From: a virus
IMG/VR virus record: IMGVR_UViG_3300037558_000967
Coordinates: 1 to 47,987 of that record
Reading direction: 5' to 3' (one strand)
Length of the DNA stretch: 47,987 nucleotides
The translations under genes were made by a program, and so were the position numbers. Of the stretch, positions 22,024 through 30,783 are shown piece by piece (the stretch's first letter is position 1; each line of letters opens with the position of its first letter). A model generated the notes under the pieces. It saw nothing but the letters and a program-made list of their open reading frames with translations. It did no database searches and was not told where the DNA came from.

Positions 22024-22063
22024 GTTTAGCTTGATTTCAGGGAGCACGGTCCCCTAGCTAAAC
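22024..22063. repeat. Long hairpin in the leftward leader
   Basis: GTTTAGCT (22024-22031) pairs perfectly with AGCTAAAC (22056-22063), and an inner AGGGA/TCCCCT stem extends it. The loop is about 6 bases. It is a candidate transcript-stability or attenuation structure. Confidence 0.55.
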
Positions 22064-22936
22064 GTCATTCACCGGTTGACGGGCTTGTCAAACCCTACTG
22101 ATTGCCGGACCATAGGACAGTCGCATTACTGCCGCCTATGTTGCACCTTATCGTCAGGAAACCGTACTAGCCAAGCGTGGCTTTCCAGTCGCAACCCTAA
22201 CGTTGTGCCCAAGAGCAATCCCGTTGCTTGTCCGCTTGCACATACGGCCCCTAGGCGCAACCCTAGGTCATCCATCCACCGCAACCCACACCAAAGCGTA
22301 GGGGTGGCCTTTCTCGCATGTTGTCCGCAAGGGACTATCGTCTGAAAGACTGGGCAAGCCCGATTGGGTTGCTCGCTTTCGATGCCCCCTTTGACCACAG
22401 TACGGCCCTCCTGTCAAATGTGTGTGTTTTCAATGGGTTACGAGAGAGTGTTCCCCTTGTGTTCCTCCGTTCTTTCCGATTATTACCGATTACATGTGTA
22501 ATTCTTGCTTATAGGCGTAACATTATTGCGTGAGTTCTGGCGTGATTGAGACGAACCGTGCAGATTTAGCGACGAACCGAGTGATGTACACTGTATGTTC
22601 TCACTGTGTTCTCTTTTTGTATCCCCTCCCCCTCCGGCGGGCCTACTTGTGAGGATATATTGTATCATCCCCTAGGGGGAGGGTGGAACCCGCGCGCGTA
22701 TGTGGGCGAGTGAGCCGGACTCATCTGTTACATAAAAAAAATAGAATTATGCTATATTGGATTTTAAAGGGGGTAGGATTGAAAAAGTAGGGTTGAGTGG
22801 TACATGGGTAGCGGACCGCCCCCTAGATGCAACGAGAGGCCCCTTAGAATCCAATCTAGAGTAACAACAGAACTAAAGAAAGGGTCCTCCCGCGCTCTGC
22901 CGGTCGGCCCTACCCTGATTCAAAGCCCCTGTGCCC

Positions 22937-22950
22937 TAAACATTCTTTAA
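22937..22950 (+). repeat. TAAACATTCTTTAA direct repeat, copy 1
   Basis: Identical to 22993-23006, 56 bases away. Both copies are in the AT-rich zone just downstream of the leftward promoter, and could be regulator-binding or origin elements. Confidence 0.6.
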
Positions 22951-22992
22951 TAAACTTCTTAATACTTATCTTGTTATATTTATCTTCTTATA

Positions 22993-23006
22993 TAAACATT
23001 CTTTAA
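22993..23006 (+). repeat. TAAACATTCTTTAA direct repeat, copy 2
   Basis: Second copy of the 14-base repeat. It begins 8 bases downstream (leftward) of the -10 box of the leftward promoter, covering the expected start of transcription, so a bound protein here could control that promoter. Confidence 0.6.
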
Positions 23007-23013
23007 AAGAGAT

Positions 23014-23042
23014 ATTATATACTACTTTTTCCTTTTTGTCAA
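23014..23042 (-). promoter_or_regulatory. Leftward sigma70 promoter (early/replication arm)
   Basis: On the minus strand TTGACA (23042-23037) and TATAAT (23019-23014) are perfect with 17 bases between. It heads the whole leftward arm. Confidence 0.92.
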
Positions 23043-23091
23043 CTCTTTTTTTTTCGTTATTTGTTTTTTTCTGTCAAATGTACGATTTTTC

Positions 23092-23120
23092 TTGACAAAC
23101 AAGTGTAATTATGTTATAAT
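23092..23120 (+). promoter_or_regulatory. Rightward sigma70 promoter (late arm)
   Basis: TTGACA (23092-23097) and TATAAT (23115-23120) are perfect with 17 bases between. It lies 47 bases upstream of the terminase small subunit gene and divergent from the leftward promoter, 50 bases away. This is unusual in that late genes have a consensus host promoter. Confidence 0.93.
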
Positions 23121-23166
23121 ATGGGTATAGAGAACAGAAAGACTAACTTTTACACACGAGGACTGA

Positions 23167-23682
23167 ATGGCTTATCTGAAAAAAGGACAGGAACCACCCA
23201 AAACTGGCAAGGGTTCCAAACTCTCTGCTAAGATGCGGTCGTTCGTGGACGAGTTCATGGTAACTAAAAACGCCTCTGAAGCTTGCCTCAAGGCTGGGTA
23301 CAAAACTAAAAACCCTACCCGACTTGGGGCTGAGCTTATGAACCACCCACTGGTGGCAAGTGAGATCGAACAGAGAATGCAAGAACGTTCTGACAAAGCA
23401 GAACTTCGAGCTGACTACCTAATAAACAAACTAGTCGAGATTATCGACAATCCCGAAGAGCGAACCTCAGACACGCTTCGAGCAATCGAGCTTGCAGGTA
23501 AGACTCTCGCACTCTGGCGCGAACGTCAGGAAATCACTGGTGCCGATGGCGGGGCTGTTGAACTAGAACAGAAGAAGATCGAAGAAGATGCAGCAGATTT
23601 CACCCGCCAGCTATCTCGCCTCGCTAAGCGAGCAGGAGAAGGAGAAGTGGTTAAGTTCCCTAACCCCGGACCAGAAGGCTAA
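23167..23682 (+). CDS. terS: Terminase small subunit
   Basis: The 171-residue product has the small-terminase DNA-binding pattern FVDEFMVTKNASEACLKAGY (residues about 26-45), typical of the Terminase_2 helix-turn-helix. It is followed by a coiled-coil-forming helical region with LINKLVEIID. It recognises concatemeric phage DNA and hands it to the large subunit, whose gene overlaps its end by 95 bases. GAGGA precedes ATG 23167. It is the first gene after the late promoter. Confidence 0.88.
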   Translation: MAYLKKGQEPPKTGKGSKLSAKMRSFVDEFMVTKNASEACLKAGYKTKNPTRLGAELMNHPLVASEIEQRMQERSDKAELRADYLINKLVEIIDNPEERTSDTLRAIELAGKTLALWRERQEITGADGGAVELEQKKIEEDAADFTRQLSRLAKRAGEGEVVKFPNPGPEG

Positions 23683-25021
23683 ACTTCGGTGGAACTGGGA
23701 GTTCTGGGCACGGCCCAATCAACTTCCTCCTGAAACTTCTCAGTCTGGTGAAATCTGGAACACTTGGCTTGTTCTTGCAGGTCGAGGTTTCGGTAAAACC
23801 CGAATGGGTTCCGAGTGGGTTCGAGGACTAGCACGAGATTATCCCGGTTGCCGTATAGCCCTAGTGGCTGAGACAGCGGCTGACGCTAGGGACGTTATGA
23901 TTAAAGGAGACTCGGGTCTTCTTAGTGTTGATCCGCTTTTGGACGACGATTGTTGGTCACCTACTAACAGGTGTCTTACGTGGCCGAACGGTTCAAAAGC
24001 TTACACCTACAACGGAACTACTCCTGACCAGCTTCGCGGTCCTCAGCACCACTTTGGGTGGGTTGACGAGCTTGCGAAATTCGAGTACATGCAAGATGCT
24101 TGGGACCAGCTTCAGTTTGGTATGCGTCTTGGTGAACACCCTCAGATTCTGGTTACTACAACTCCTCGTCCTCTGCCTTTGATTAAAAAACTGGTGGCCG
24201 ATCCTGACACTGCGGTGACTCGTGGATCAACACTAGACAACAAAGACAACCTTGCAAAGAGCACGGTTAAACAGTTGTACGACAGGTACAGCAACACCCG
24301 TCTGGGTAGACAGGAACTTGAAGGTGAAATTCTTGGCGACATCCCCGGTGCACTCTGGTCGAGGACACAAATTGATGAGTCCCGAATTAAAGAAGCGCCA
24401 GAAGACCTCGAACGTGTACTGGTTGCTGTCGATCCGGCAACCTCCTCAGAAGAACGTTCTGACGAGAACGGAATTGTCGTTGTCGGACTGGCTAGAGATG
24501 AGGATGGCTATGCTAGAGGATACGTTCTAGAGGACGCATCTCTTAAAGGTACCCCTGAAGAGTGGGCCAGTAAAGCGGTCAAGATGTACCGTAAATGGTC
24601 TGCTGACAAGATTGTAGCGGAAAAGAATCAAGGCGGTGAGATGGTTTCGTCTGTTATTAAGGCTCAGGACCGCTCTGTACCTGTGAAACTTGTTCACGCC
24701 TCCCGAGGTAAGGTTATTCGAGCAGAGCCAATCTCCGCCTTGTACGAGCAGTCTCGTGTCCACCACGTAGGCATGTTCCCAAAACTAGAAGATCAGATGT
24801 GCGAGTTCAGTATCGACAATGTTCGGAACAGTTCGACAGGCTCTCCTGACCGAGTAGATGCTTTGGTGTGGGGTTTGACGGAACTGTTTGACAAGATAGC
24901 TGGACGCCGCCGAATCACACGCTCTAACACAGCAGGAACAACTACTACCACTACTAGTGGAGGTTACAATCCTTCTAAGTACGTGGACACTAGTAACCCT
25001 AACGGATGGATGGCTGGATAA
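23588..25021 (+). CDS. terL: Terminase large subunit
   Basis: The 477-residue packaging motor and nuclease has Walker A LAGRGFGKT (about 64-72) and Walker B FGWVDELAKF, with nuclease acids in VAVDPATSSEE and VDALVWGLTEL. The N-terminus ASYLASLSEQEKEKW and NWEFWARPNQLPP is the Terminase_6 pattern seen in alphaproteobacterial phages and gene transfer agents, shorter than T7 gp19 (586). The overlap with the small subunit is long (95 bases), but the early motif supports this start. Confidence 0.95.
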   Translation: MQQISPASYLASLSEQEKEKWLSSLTPDQKAKLRWNWEFWARPNQLPPETSQSGEIWNTWLVLAGRGFGKTRMGSEWVRGLARDYPGCRIALVAETAADARDVMIKGDSGLLSVDPLLDDDCWSPTNRCLTWPNGSKAYTYNGTTPDQLRGPQHHFGWVDELAKFEYMQDAWDQLQFGMRLGEHPQILVTTTPRPLPLIKKLVADPDTAVTRGSTLDNKDNLAKSTVKQLYDRYSNTRLGRQELEGEILGDIPGALWSRTQIDESRIKEAPEDLERVLVAVDPATSSEERSDENGIVVVGLARDEDGYARGYVLEDASLKGTPEEWASKAVKMYRKWSADKIVAEKNQGGEMVSSVIKAQDRSVPVKLVHASRGKVIRAEPISALYEQSRVHHVGMFPKLEDQMCEFSIDNVRNSSTGSPDRVDALVWGLTELFDKIAGRRRITRSNTAGTTTTTTSGGYNPSKYVDTSNPNGWMAG

Positions 25022-27171
25022 GCTCTATGTACAAAGAAGAACAAGAACAAAAGACAGACCGCTCGGAGGCTAAGAAATTCGACGGTATGACTATTGACAC
25101 GCTGTCCATAGAAGGTCGAGCTACTGAAGACTACGTTCCCGAAGGATTCGAGTCCAAAGAAGCTTTCCTTAAGGACATGCGGGAAAACTTTGAAGCGGAC
25201 GTAGATTTCGACCGAGAAAATCGTGAAGCGGCTCTCGAAGATAAGAAGTTTGCGGCTGGCGAACAGTGGGATCCCGTGGTCCTAGAACAGCGTCAAGGCC
25301 TACCTTGCCTTGTTATCAACAACATCCCTCAGTTTACTGCGCAGCTTGTTGGCGACTGGCGTGAAAGTCGTAAAGCTGTTAAGGTAGTACCCAGCACCGA
25401 CGAAGACACCGATGTTGCAAGCGTAAGAGGTGACTTGGTTCGTAACATCGAGATGCAGAGCCGTGCCGACCGAGTGTACGACAGTGCTTTTGAAAGCCTA
25501 GTGCAGTGCGGTGACGGTGCTTTCCGTGTTGCTGTCGAGTACGCCCGTGACGACGTGTTCGATCAAGATCTTTTTATTCGTCCTATTGAAGACGCTCTGA
25601 GTGTTGTCTGGGACCGCTTTGCGATGGACCCAACTGGCCGAGACGCCAAAAGGGTTTTCGTTAATGACCGTATGCCTAAGAAAGAGTACAACAACAAGTA
25701 CGGAGACGTACCACCTGATGCTCTTGAAGACGGCAACCTTTACAACACTACTTGGTGTGACGATGAATCATATCAGGTAACAGAATACTGGCGTCTTATT
25801 CAACGGCAGCGTCTTGTTGGCCTTTTCCCTAACGGGAAGGTTTTCGAACTAGAAGATGATAACCTAGAAGAAATTGTTGCTGCTAACGGGTACCCTGTAA
25901 AGACTCGCATGACTTGGTGCTCCTACGCACAGATGCACCTTTGCACCGGTTTTGACATTTTGGCTGGTCCTTACGAGTACCGACTAAACCGTTTGCCTAT
26001 CATACGTATGAGTGGTCGAGTTACCAACATCGGTAACAAACGTGTCCGCTACGGTATGGTTAGGTTTATGAAGGACGCTGCTCGACTTAAGAACTTCTGG
26101 CGTTCCGTTGCTGCTGAACAGCTCGGTTACGCTCCGAAGGCTAAGTGGATGGCAACTCAGGAGGCAGTTGAAGGACGTGAAGATGATCTTCGTAAAGCTC
26201 ACACGAACCGTGATCCGCTTCTTATCTTTAACGATGAGGCGGAATTTGGACGAAACGTTCAGCGAGTCGACCCTCCGGGCGTTGAGGCTGCACTTCTAAA
26301 CGAGGCTTCTGTGAACGCACAGGACATGAAAGATGTCACTGGTATTCACGATGCCTCTCTTGGTATTCGTTCTAACGAAACCAGTGGTCGGGCTATTATG
26401 GCTCGTCAGCGTGAAGGTGACATTGCGAACCTTACTTTCCACGATAATGCTAACGCAGCAGTGTTGGAAGGTGGGGACGTACTGAACCAGCTTATTCCAC
26501 AGGTTTATGACGGTACTCGTGTAATCCGTACTATCGGTGAAGACGAGGCTATCAAGTTTGTAAAACTCAACGATCCTATGGACCCTGACGCAGTTGATCT
26601 GTCGGTAGGTATGTTTGATGTGGCGTTGAGCACAGGCACTTCCTATACTACACGGCGTGTTGAAGCAGCTCAAGCTATGATGGACGCCATTCAGGTCTGG
26701 CCTGATCTCATGAGTGTTGCTGGTGACCTAGTTGCCAAGGCTCAGGATTGGCCGGGTGCTGATAAGCTTGCTGAACGACTCAAGAAAACTATTCCTCCCC
26801 ACTTCCTTGAAGAAGGTGAAGAAGGTGGTGGCCTTGGAGTTACGCCGGAACAGCTTGCTCAGATGCAGCAGGAGCTCCAGAAACTCCAAATCGAGAATCA
26901 AGAGTACAAACTCAAAGAACACAACAAAGAACGTGAGCTGGAGATTGATGCTTACAACGCTGAAACACAGCGTATTAGAGCTCTTGGTGACAACGAAGTT
27001 GACGCTAACGAGATCACTATGAAGTATCTCCAGACTGTTATTGACGGGGCTAAAACCCTCGACGATCAAGACATTCGACGCGATGAAATCTCTGAAAGAA
27101 TGGAGGTCATGCGCGCGAAACAAAACTCGACGCCAGCAGCTACAAATAGTAGCACCCAAGCTGCCGGATAA
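25006..27171 (+). CDS. Portal protein, P22-like
   Basis: The 721-residue product forms the dodecameric ring through which DNA enters and leaves. Its length equals P22 gp1 (725). It has the usual early segment FAAGEQWDP followed by LVINNIPQF, an Asp-rich barrel region, and a helical C-terminus rich in Gln, Glu and Lys (about 610-700). TerL overlaps its start by 16 bases; an in-frame ATG at 25027 is an alternative start. Confidence 0.9.
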   Translation: MDGWISSMYKEEQEQKTDRSEAKKFDGMTIDTLSIEGRATEDYVPEGFESKEAFLKDMRENFEADVDFDRENREAALEDKKFAAGEQWDPVVLEQRQGLPCLVINNIPQFTAQLVGDWRESRKAVKVVPSTDEDTDVASVRGDLVRNIEMQSRADRVYDSAFESLVQCGDGAFRVAVEYARDDVFDQDLFIRPIEDALSVVWDRFAMDPTGRDAKRVFVNDRMPKKEYNNKYGDVPPDALEDGNLYNTTWCDDESYQVTEYWRLIQRQRLVGLFPNGKVFELEDDNLEEIVAANGYPVKTRMTWCSYAQMHLCTGFDILAGPYEYRLNRLPIIRMSGRVTNIGNKRVRYGMVRFMKDAARLKNFWRSVAAEQLGYAPKAKWMATQEAVEGREDDLRKAHTNRDPLLIFNDEAEFGRNVQRVDPPGVEAALLNEASVNAQDMKDVTGIHDASLGIRSNETSGRAIMARQREGDIANLTFHDNANAAVLEGGDVLNQLIPQVYDGTRVIRTIGEDEAIKFVKLNDPMDPDAVDLSVGMFDVALSTGTSYTTRRVEAAQAMMDAIQVWPDLMSVAGDLVAKAQDWPGADKLAERLKKTIPPHFLEEGEEGGGLGVTPEQLAQMQQELQKLQIENQEYKLKEHNKERELEIDAYNAETQRIRALGDNEVDANEITMKYLQTVIDGAKTLDDQDIRRDEISERMEVMRAKQNSTPAATNSSTQAAG

Positions 27172-27223
27172 ACGTCGCAACTAATGGGAGCACAAACGGT
27201 TAAAGGACCGACATACCTTAACT

Positions 27224-28303
27224 ATGAGTACTGAAAACAACAACGTTGAAACCCCTGAGGTTGATCTCGACGACTTCGCAACCGAACTCTTTGGCGGGAG
27301 CAAGGAAGCACCTGACAACGCCAAGTCAGAAGAAGAAAGCGAGACTGACGAGGACGTAAGCAACGCACCTAAAGACGATGATACTCATTCTGAGGCTTCG
27401 GAAGAAGAAGCCCACTCCGAGGACAACGATGACCTCGCAACAGAAGAAGACGAGAATGACGATGACACCGACGAGTCGAATGACGACGAAGGTAAACCTA
27501 AGAAAACTCGTTTTCAGAAACGCATCGACGAGCTGACTGCTAAAGCGCGGGAAGCTGAGCGTGATAAGGAGGCTGCTACAGCGGCTTACGAAGCTCGGAT
27601 TGCTGCACTGGAAGCAAAGCTCGGACAAGACGACAAGACTGAAGACAAGAGTCAGAAGTCAGACGAACTAGTTGAACCTACACCCACTGATAAAACCGAG
27701 AACGGTGACGACAAATATCCGCTCGGTGAGTACGATCCTCAGTACATGAAGGATATGGCGAAGTACACCTTTGATAGGGAGTTCGCTGCTCGTGAAGCTG
27801 CTCGACAGCAGTCAGAACAGGAGAGTTCTCAGAAGGAGGCAGCTAAACGGCAAGAAGCCGAGAAGCAAGCCCTTCAAGAAACGTGGAATGAAAAACTAGC
27901 ACCCGCGCAGGAGCGTTACCCTGACTTCGAAGAAAAAGGACAGGAACTAGTCTCCGCCTTTGATTCGATAGACGCTAGTTATGGTGAATATCTTTCGACT
28001 GCACTGATGGCGCTGGACAACGGTCCTGACGTTTTGTACTACCTTGCTTCAAATCCCGAGGAAGCTCAGGCTATTGTTGAGAGTGGGCCAATGAAGGCCA
28101 CTGTTGCAATGGGACGAATTGACTCGATGTTTGGTGAGCAGGGTGGGAAAACTAACAAGACTCCTCCTCGGAAGGTAAGTAAAGCTCCGGCTCCTCCGCC
28201 CCGTAACAAGGGTTCGAGCGTAGCTAAAGGCTCTCTTAATCCTTCGGACGAGGACGTTGATCTTGATGCCCTCTCGCGTGAACTTGCGAAAGGGGGGTAT
28301 TAA
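27224..28303 (+). CDS. Scaffolding protein
   Basis: The 359-residue, extremely acidic protein (long Glu/Asp runs, residues 1-95) is followed by a predicted coiled coil (KRIDELTAKAREAERDKEAA) and a basic, Pro-rich stretch before the end. Scaffolds of tailed phages lie between portal and coat genes and have this composition. It guides coat assembly and is then removed. Identity rests on position and composition. Confidence 0.82.
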   Translation: MSTENNNVETPEVDLDDFATELFGGSKEAPDNAKSEEESETDEDVSNAPKDDDTHSEASEEEAHSEDNDDLATEEDENDDDTDESNDDEGKPKKTRFQKRIDELTAKAREAERDKEAATAAYEARIAALEAKLGQDDKTEDKSQKSDELVEPTPTDKTENGDDKYPLGEYDPQYMKDMAKYTFDREFAAREAARQQSEQESSQKEAAKRQEAEKQALQETWNEKLAPAQERYPDFEEKGQELVSAFDSIDASYGEYLSTALMALDNGPDVLYYLASNPEEAQAIVESGPMKATVAMGRIDSMFGEQGGKTNKTPPRKVSKAPAPPPRNKGSSVAKGSLNPSDEDVDLDALSRELAKGGY

Positions 28304-28332
28304 TCACTCATAAGTACAAAGGAATAGTCTAA

Positions 28333-29628
28333 ATGGCTACAGTAACTGTCGATCAAGCGAAGCTTGTCCTTAATTCGTTTGCTGCGATTTTCCAGAATAA
28401 CCTAGTATCTAAGGACTTGGTCACTTGGCGCAAGTTTGACGGCGAGATGAACGACCGTAATGGTCTGACTGTCGTTGAGCAGGTTGTGCCTGACTACACC
28501 ACCACGTTCACTGATTCGGCGGTCAATGACCTGTCGTCCGGTGTTCAGGATACCACGTTCGGTTCGGAACAGTTCCAACTGAAGAACGTTGTAGGTTCGA
28601 GCATGGGTTGGGGCGACTTCGTCAAAATCCGTGACATCGGTGCTGCTCGTGAGTCGGCGGCCCTTAAGGCCGCTGCCCTTCGTCTAGCACACGACATCGA
28701 CGCCTACATCCTCGGCTTCGCTGCGAACTCGTCTAACAACTGGCTTGGTGACGGTAACAGCGCCGTTGCTACGTGGGATGACGTTGCTTCGGGCTATACC
28801 CGCCTGAAGGAAGAAGGTGTAGACAGCATGGACATGCGAGCTGTGCTGACCTATGGCGACAAGCAGGCCCTTGGCCGCGACATCGTCGAAACCAATACCA
28901 CGGGTAACCTCGAAGGTATGGGTATCTATCGTGAAGGCTTCAACGGCAAGGTGGCAGGTTTTAACACCCTGTTTACTCAGCAGCTTCCGGCCCTCACTAC
29001 TGGTACTCGTGTTGCTGCGGCAACCTCGGTTACGAACTACTCCTCGGGTGACCCTGAGAACGACTACGAAGATGTAGCGATTTCGGGTGCTCCTGGTCAG
29101 TTCAAGTCGGGCCTGATTAACTTCGACGGTCAGTCTGGTGCTGTCACTGTTGTGGATGGTGAAACCTTCACTATTGAAGGTGTGTACGCCTACGACAACC
29201 GTGCCAAGAAGCAGCTTGACCACCTTCAGGAGTTCCGTGTAATCGGTAACTACACCGCTACTGCTGGTGCTTTCACTAATGTTCGTTACTATCCTGCGAT
29301 TATCGTCTCGGGTCCGTATCAGACGGTTGTGAACACTAACGGTGGTTGGGATGGTCTGGCTATCACCCACAAGGGTGCCGCTTCGACTGCTCTGCATCCG
29401 CGCTTCCTCGCAGATAAGAGCTCGATTGTGGTTAACACGGCTGACCTTATCATGCCTGCAACGGGTACTGCCCAGCGTAAGAGTCTTACTAAGCTCCCGC
29501 TGAGTGTTCGTATGTGGCAGGATTCGGTCTTTGCGACTGGTGAACACCGTGTCCGCTTTGACGTGGCTATTCAGCCGAACGTCACTGCTGACGGTCGTCG
29601 TCGTATCGTCCGTATTAACGGTAGCTAA
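28333..29628 (+). CDS. Major capsid protein, P22 coat-like
   Basis: The 431-residue product equals P22 gp5 in length (430) and is the HK97-fold shell protein by place and pattern. The N-terminus has FAAIFQNNLVSKDLV, the middle QLKNVVGSSMGWGDFVKI and LRLAHDIDAYIL, and the end VRMWQDSVFATGEHRVRFDV. Its codon choice is enriched in C-ending codons compared with neighbours, as expected for a very strongly expressed gene. A terminator follows directly. Confidence 0.88.
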   Translation: MATVTVDQAKLVLNSFAAIFQNNLVSKDLVTWRKFDGEMNDRNGLTVVEQVVPDYTTTFTDSAVNDLSSGVQDTTFGSEQFQLKNVVGSSMGWGDFVKIRDIGAARESAALKAAALRLAHDIDAYILGFAANSSNNWLGDGNSAVATWDDVASGYTRLKEEGVDSMDMRAVLTYGDKQALGRDIVETNTTGNLEGMGIYREGFNGKVAGFNTLFTQQLPALTTGTRVAAATSVTNYSSGDPENDYEDVAISGAPGQFKSGLINFDGQSGAVTVVDGETFTIEGVYAYDNRAKKQLDHLQEFRVIGNYTATAGAFTNVRYYPAIIVSGPYQTVVNTNGGWDGLAITHKGAASTALHPRFLADKSSIVVNTADLIMPATGTAQRKSLTKLPLSVRMWQDSVFATGEHRVRFDVAIQPNVTADGRRRIVRINGS

Positions 29629-29644
29629 TAACTACTAACTGGAA

Positions 29645-29684
29645 AGGGTCGGAGTGGGGCTTAACTTCTGCTCCGGCCTTTTCT
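29645..29684 (+). terminator. Rho-independent terminator after the capsid gene
   Basis: GGTCGGAG (29647-29654) pairs with CTCCGGCC (29671-29678) over 8 bp, including one T-G pair, followed by TTTTCT. It would let only part of the transcription continue into tail genes, giving more capsid than tail protein. Confidence 0.8.
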
Positions 29685-29708
29685 CTTATCACTAAGGATT
29701 TCACAAAG

Positions 29709-29978
29709 ATGGCTTACAACGAACGCTTTTCTCCGTTGATTTGCGCTGCTAACTCGACTACCGAGATTAGCGGTTCAGGGGTAGGCAATTTCATTTGCAC
29801 TGCTGGAGGTAACATCACTCTTGTTGCTAATCAAGCAGACGGTAAACCCGAGACTACTATACTCAGCAGTTTTGCTGTTACTACTGGGCAAGTCCTAGAA
29901 CTAAAACTGTTCCTTGGTAAAAATGGCGGATACATCACGACCGATGCTACTGCTGCCGGTGTGCTCGGCACCTCGTAA
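29709..29978 (+). CDS. Small probable head protein (89 aa)
   Basis: The product begins MAYNERFSPLICAANSTT, is beta-rich, and ends ATAAGVLGTS. A short gene directly after the coat gene is often a decoration or head-completion protein, but there is no sequence signature to decide. It lies after the terminator hairpin. Confidence 0.6.
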   Translation: MAYNERFSPLICAANSTTEISGSGVGNFICTAGGNITLVANQADGKPETTILSSFAVTTGQVLELKLFLGKNGGYITTDATAAGVLGTS

Positions 29979-30003
29979 TTCTCACATACAGGCGAAATAA
30001 AAC

Positions 30004-30783
30004 ATGACCACGGTTTCTCAGATTATCACGGATGCGTACAGACAGGGAAACCTTATTGCAAAAGGTACTAGCCCTACTACAGCAGAGCAAACAGAAGGTC
30101 TGCGATACCTGAGTCGCATTGTTAAGTCAGTGTTTGGAAACGAAGCAGGTGAAGACCTTATCCCGTTTCCTATCGGTCGTGAGAACATCTCGCGCCCCGG
30201 AGGCTATCCTTGGTACAATGACGTACCTGATAATGACTGGTACGTCCCTAAGAACCTTCGCCTGATGTTTAACCTACAGGACTCAGTAAGTATTTATTTG
30301 CATCCCGACCCTAACGACGGTACTCGGTTTGCAGTTAAAGACGTTGCTGGCAACCTGTCAACTTATAACGCAACTATTTACGGCAATGGACGTAACATTG
30401 AGAGCAGCCCTTCGGTAGTTCTTTCTACAGATGATCTAGCTTCTGAGTGGTTTTACCGTGAAGACACAGGTAACTGGCAGAAGTACTCTCCTATTGCTGT
30501 TGATGATGAGTTTCCTTTTCCTGAGGAGTTTGACGAATACTTTATTACTATGCTGGCCATTCGACTTAATCCGTCTTATGGTGTTCAACTTGATCCACAG
30601 TCTAACGCTGTGCTATCTCGTTCGAAAAGGCAGCTAACTTCTAGGTATCGTCAAAACATTCCTAAAGCTTCAGAGCTTGCGCTCCTTAGGCTGTCCAAGC
30701 TGTCTAGTCAAAGGGACCAGTGGAAGGACGCTTATAACTACACTGATCCGAACACAGCGTTCGACAGAGGATGGCCTTTCTAA
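30004..30783 (+). CDS. Head-tail adaptor / tail accessory protein (P22 gp4-like)
   Basis: The 259-residue product starts MTTVSQIITDAYRQGNL with EQTEGLRYLSRIV soon after, the helical pattern of adaptor proteins that bind below the portal (P22 gp4, T7 gp11). A beta-rich insert lies in the middle and a helical C-terminus at the end. The next gene overlaps its stop (TAATG). Function is inferred from pattern and order. Confidence 0.72.
   Translation: MTTVSQIITDAYRQGNLIAKGTSPTTAEQTEGLRYLSRIVKSVFGNEAGEDLIPFPIGRENISRPGGYPWYNDVPDNDWYVPKNLRLMFNLQDSVSIYLHPDPNDGTRFAVKDVAGNLSTYNATIYGNGRNIESSPSVVLSTDDLASEWFYREDTGNWQKYSPIAVDDEFPFPEEFDEYFITMLAIRLNPSYGVQLDPQSNAVLSRSKRQLTSRYRQNIPKASELALLRLSKLSSQRDQWKDAYNYTDPNTAFDRGWPF

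Larger units (their letters stand above)
21908..23013. other. Long structured non-coding region between the two arms
   Basis: About 1.1 kb has no supported gene on either strand. The left two-thirds is GC-rich and full of stems: GTTTAGCT/AGCTAAAC (22024-22063), TTGAC/GTCAA near 22077-22092, GCAAGCCC-GATT-GGGTTGC near 22353-22371 and CCCCTAGGGG near 22668-22681. The motif GCAACCC occurs on the plus strand near 22190, 22258 and 22281, and on the minus strand near 22365. The right third is AT-rich. It would be the 5' leader of the leftward transcript, and could hold a structured RNA or a replication origin. Confidence 0.6.

Noticed and set aside
22151-22157. CTGACGA (minus strand), a possible second hammerhead core
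   Set aside because: No GAAA core or matching stems follow within a suitable distance.
22126-22398. Minus-strand frame of 90 codons in the non-coding region
   Set aside because: No ribosome site, odd composition, and it crosses strong hairpins and repeated GCAACCC motifs; more likely non-coding.
23072-23077. Second minus-strand TTGACA near the promoters
   Set aside because: No -10 box lies at a usable distance.
25984-27180. Several minus-strand frames under the portal gene
   Set aside because: They are shadows of the well-supported portal frame.
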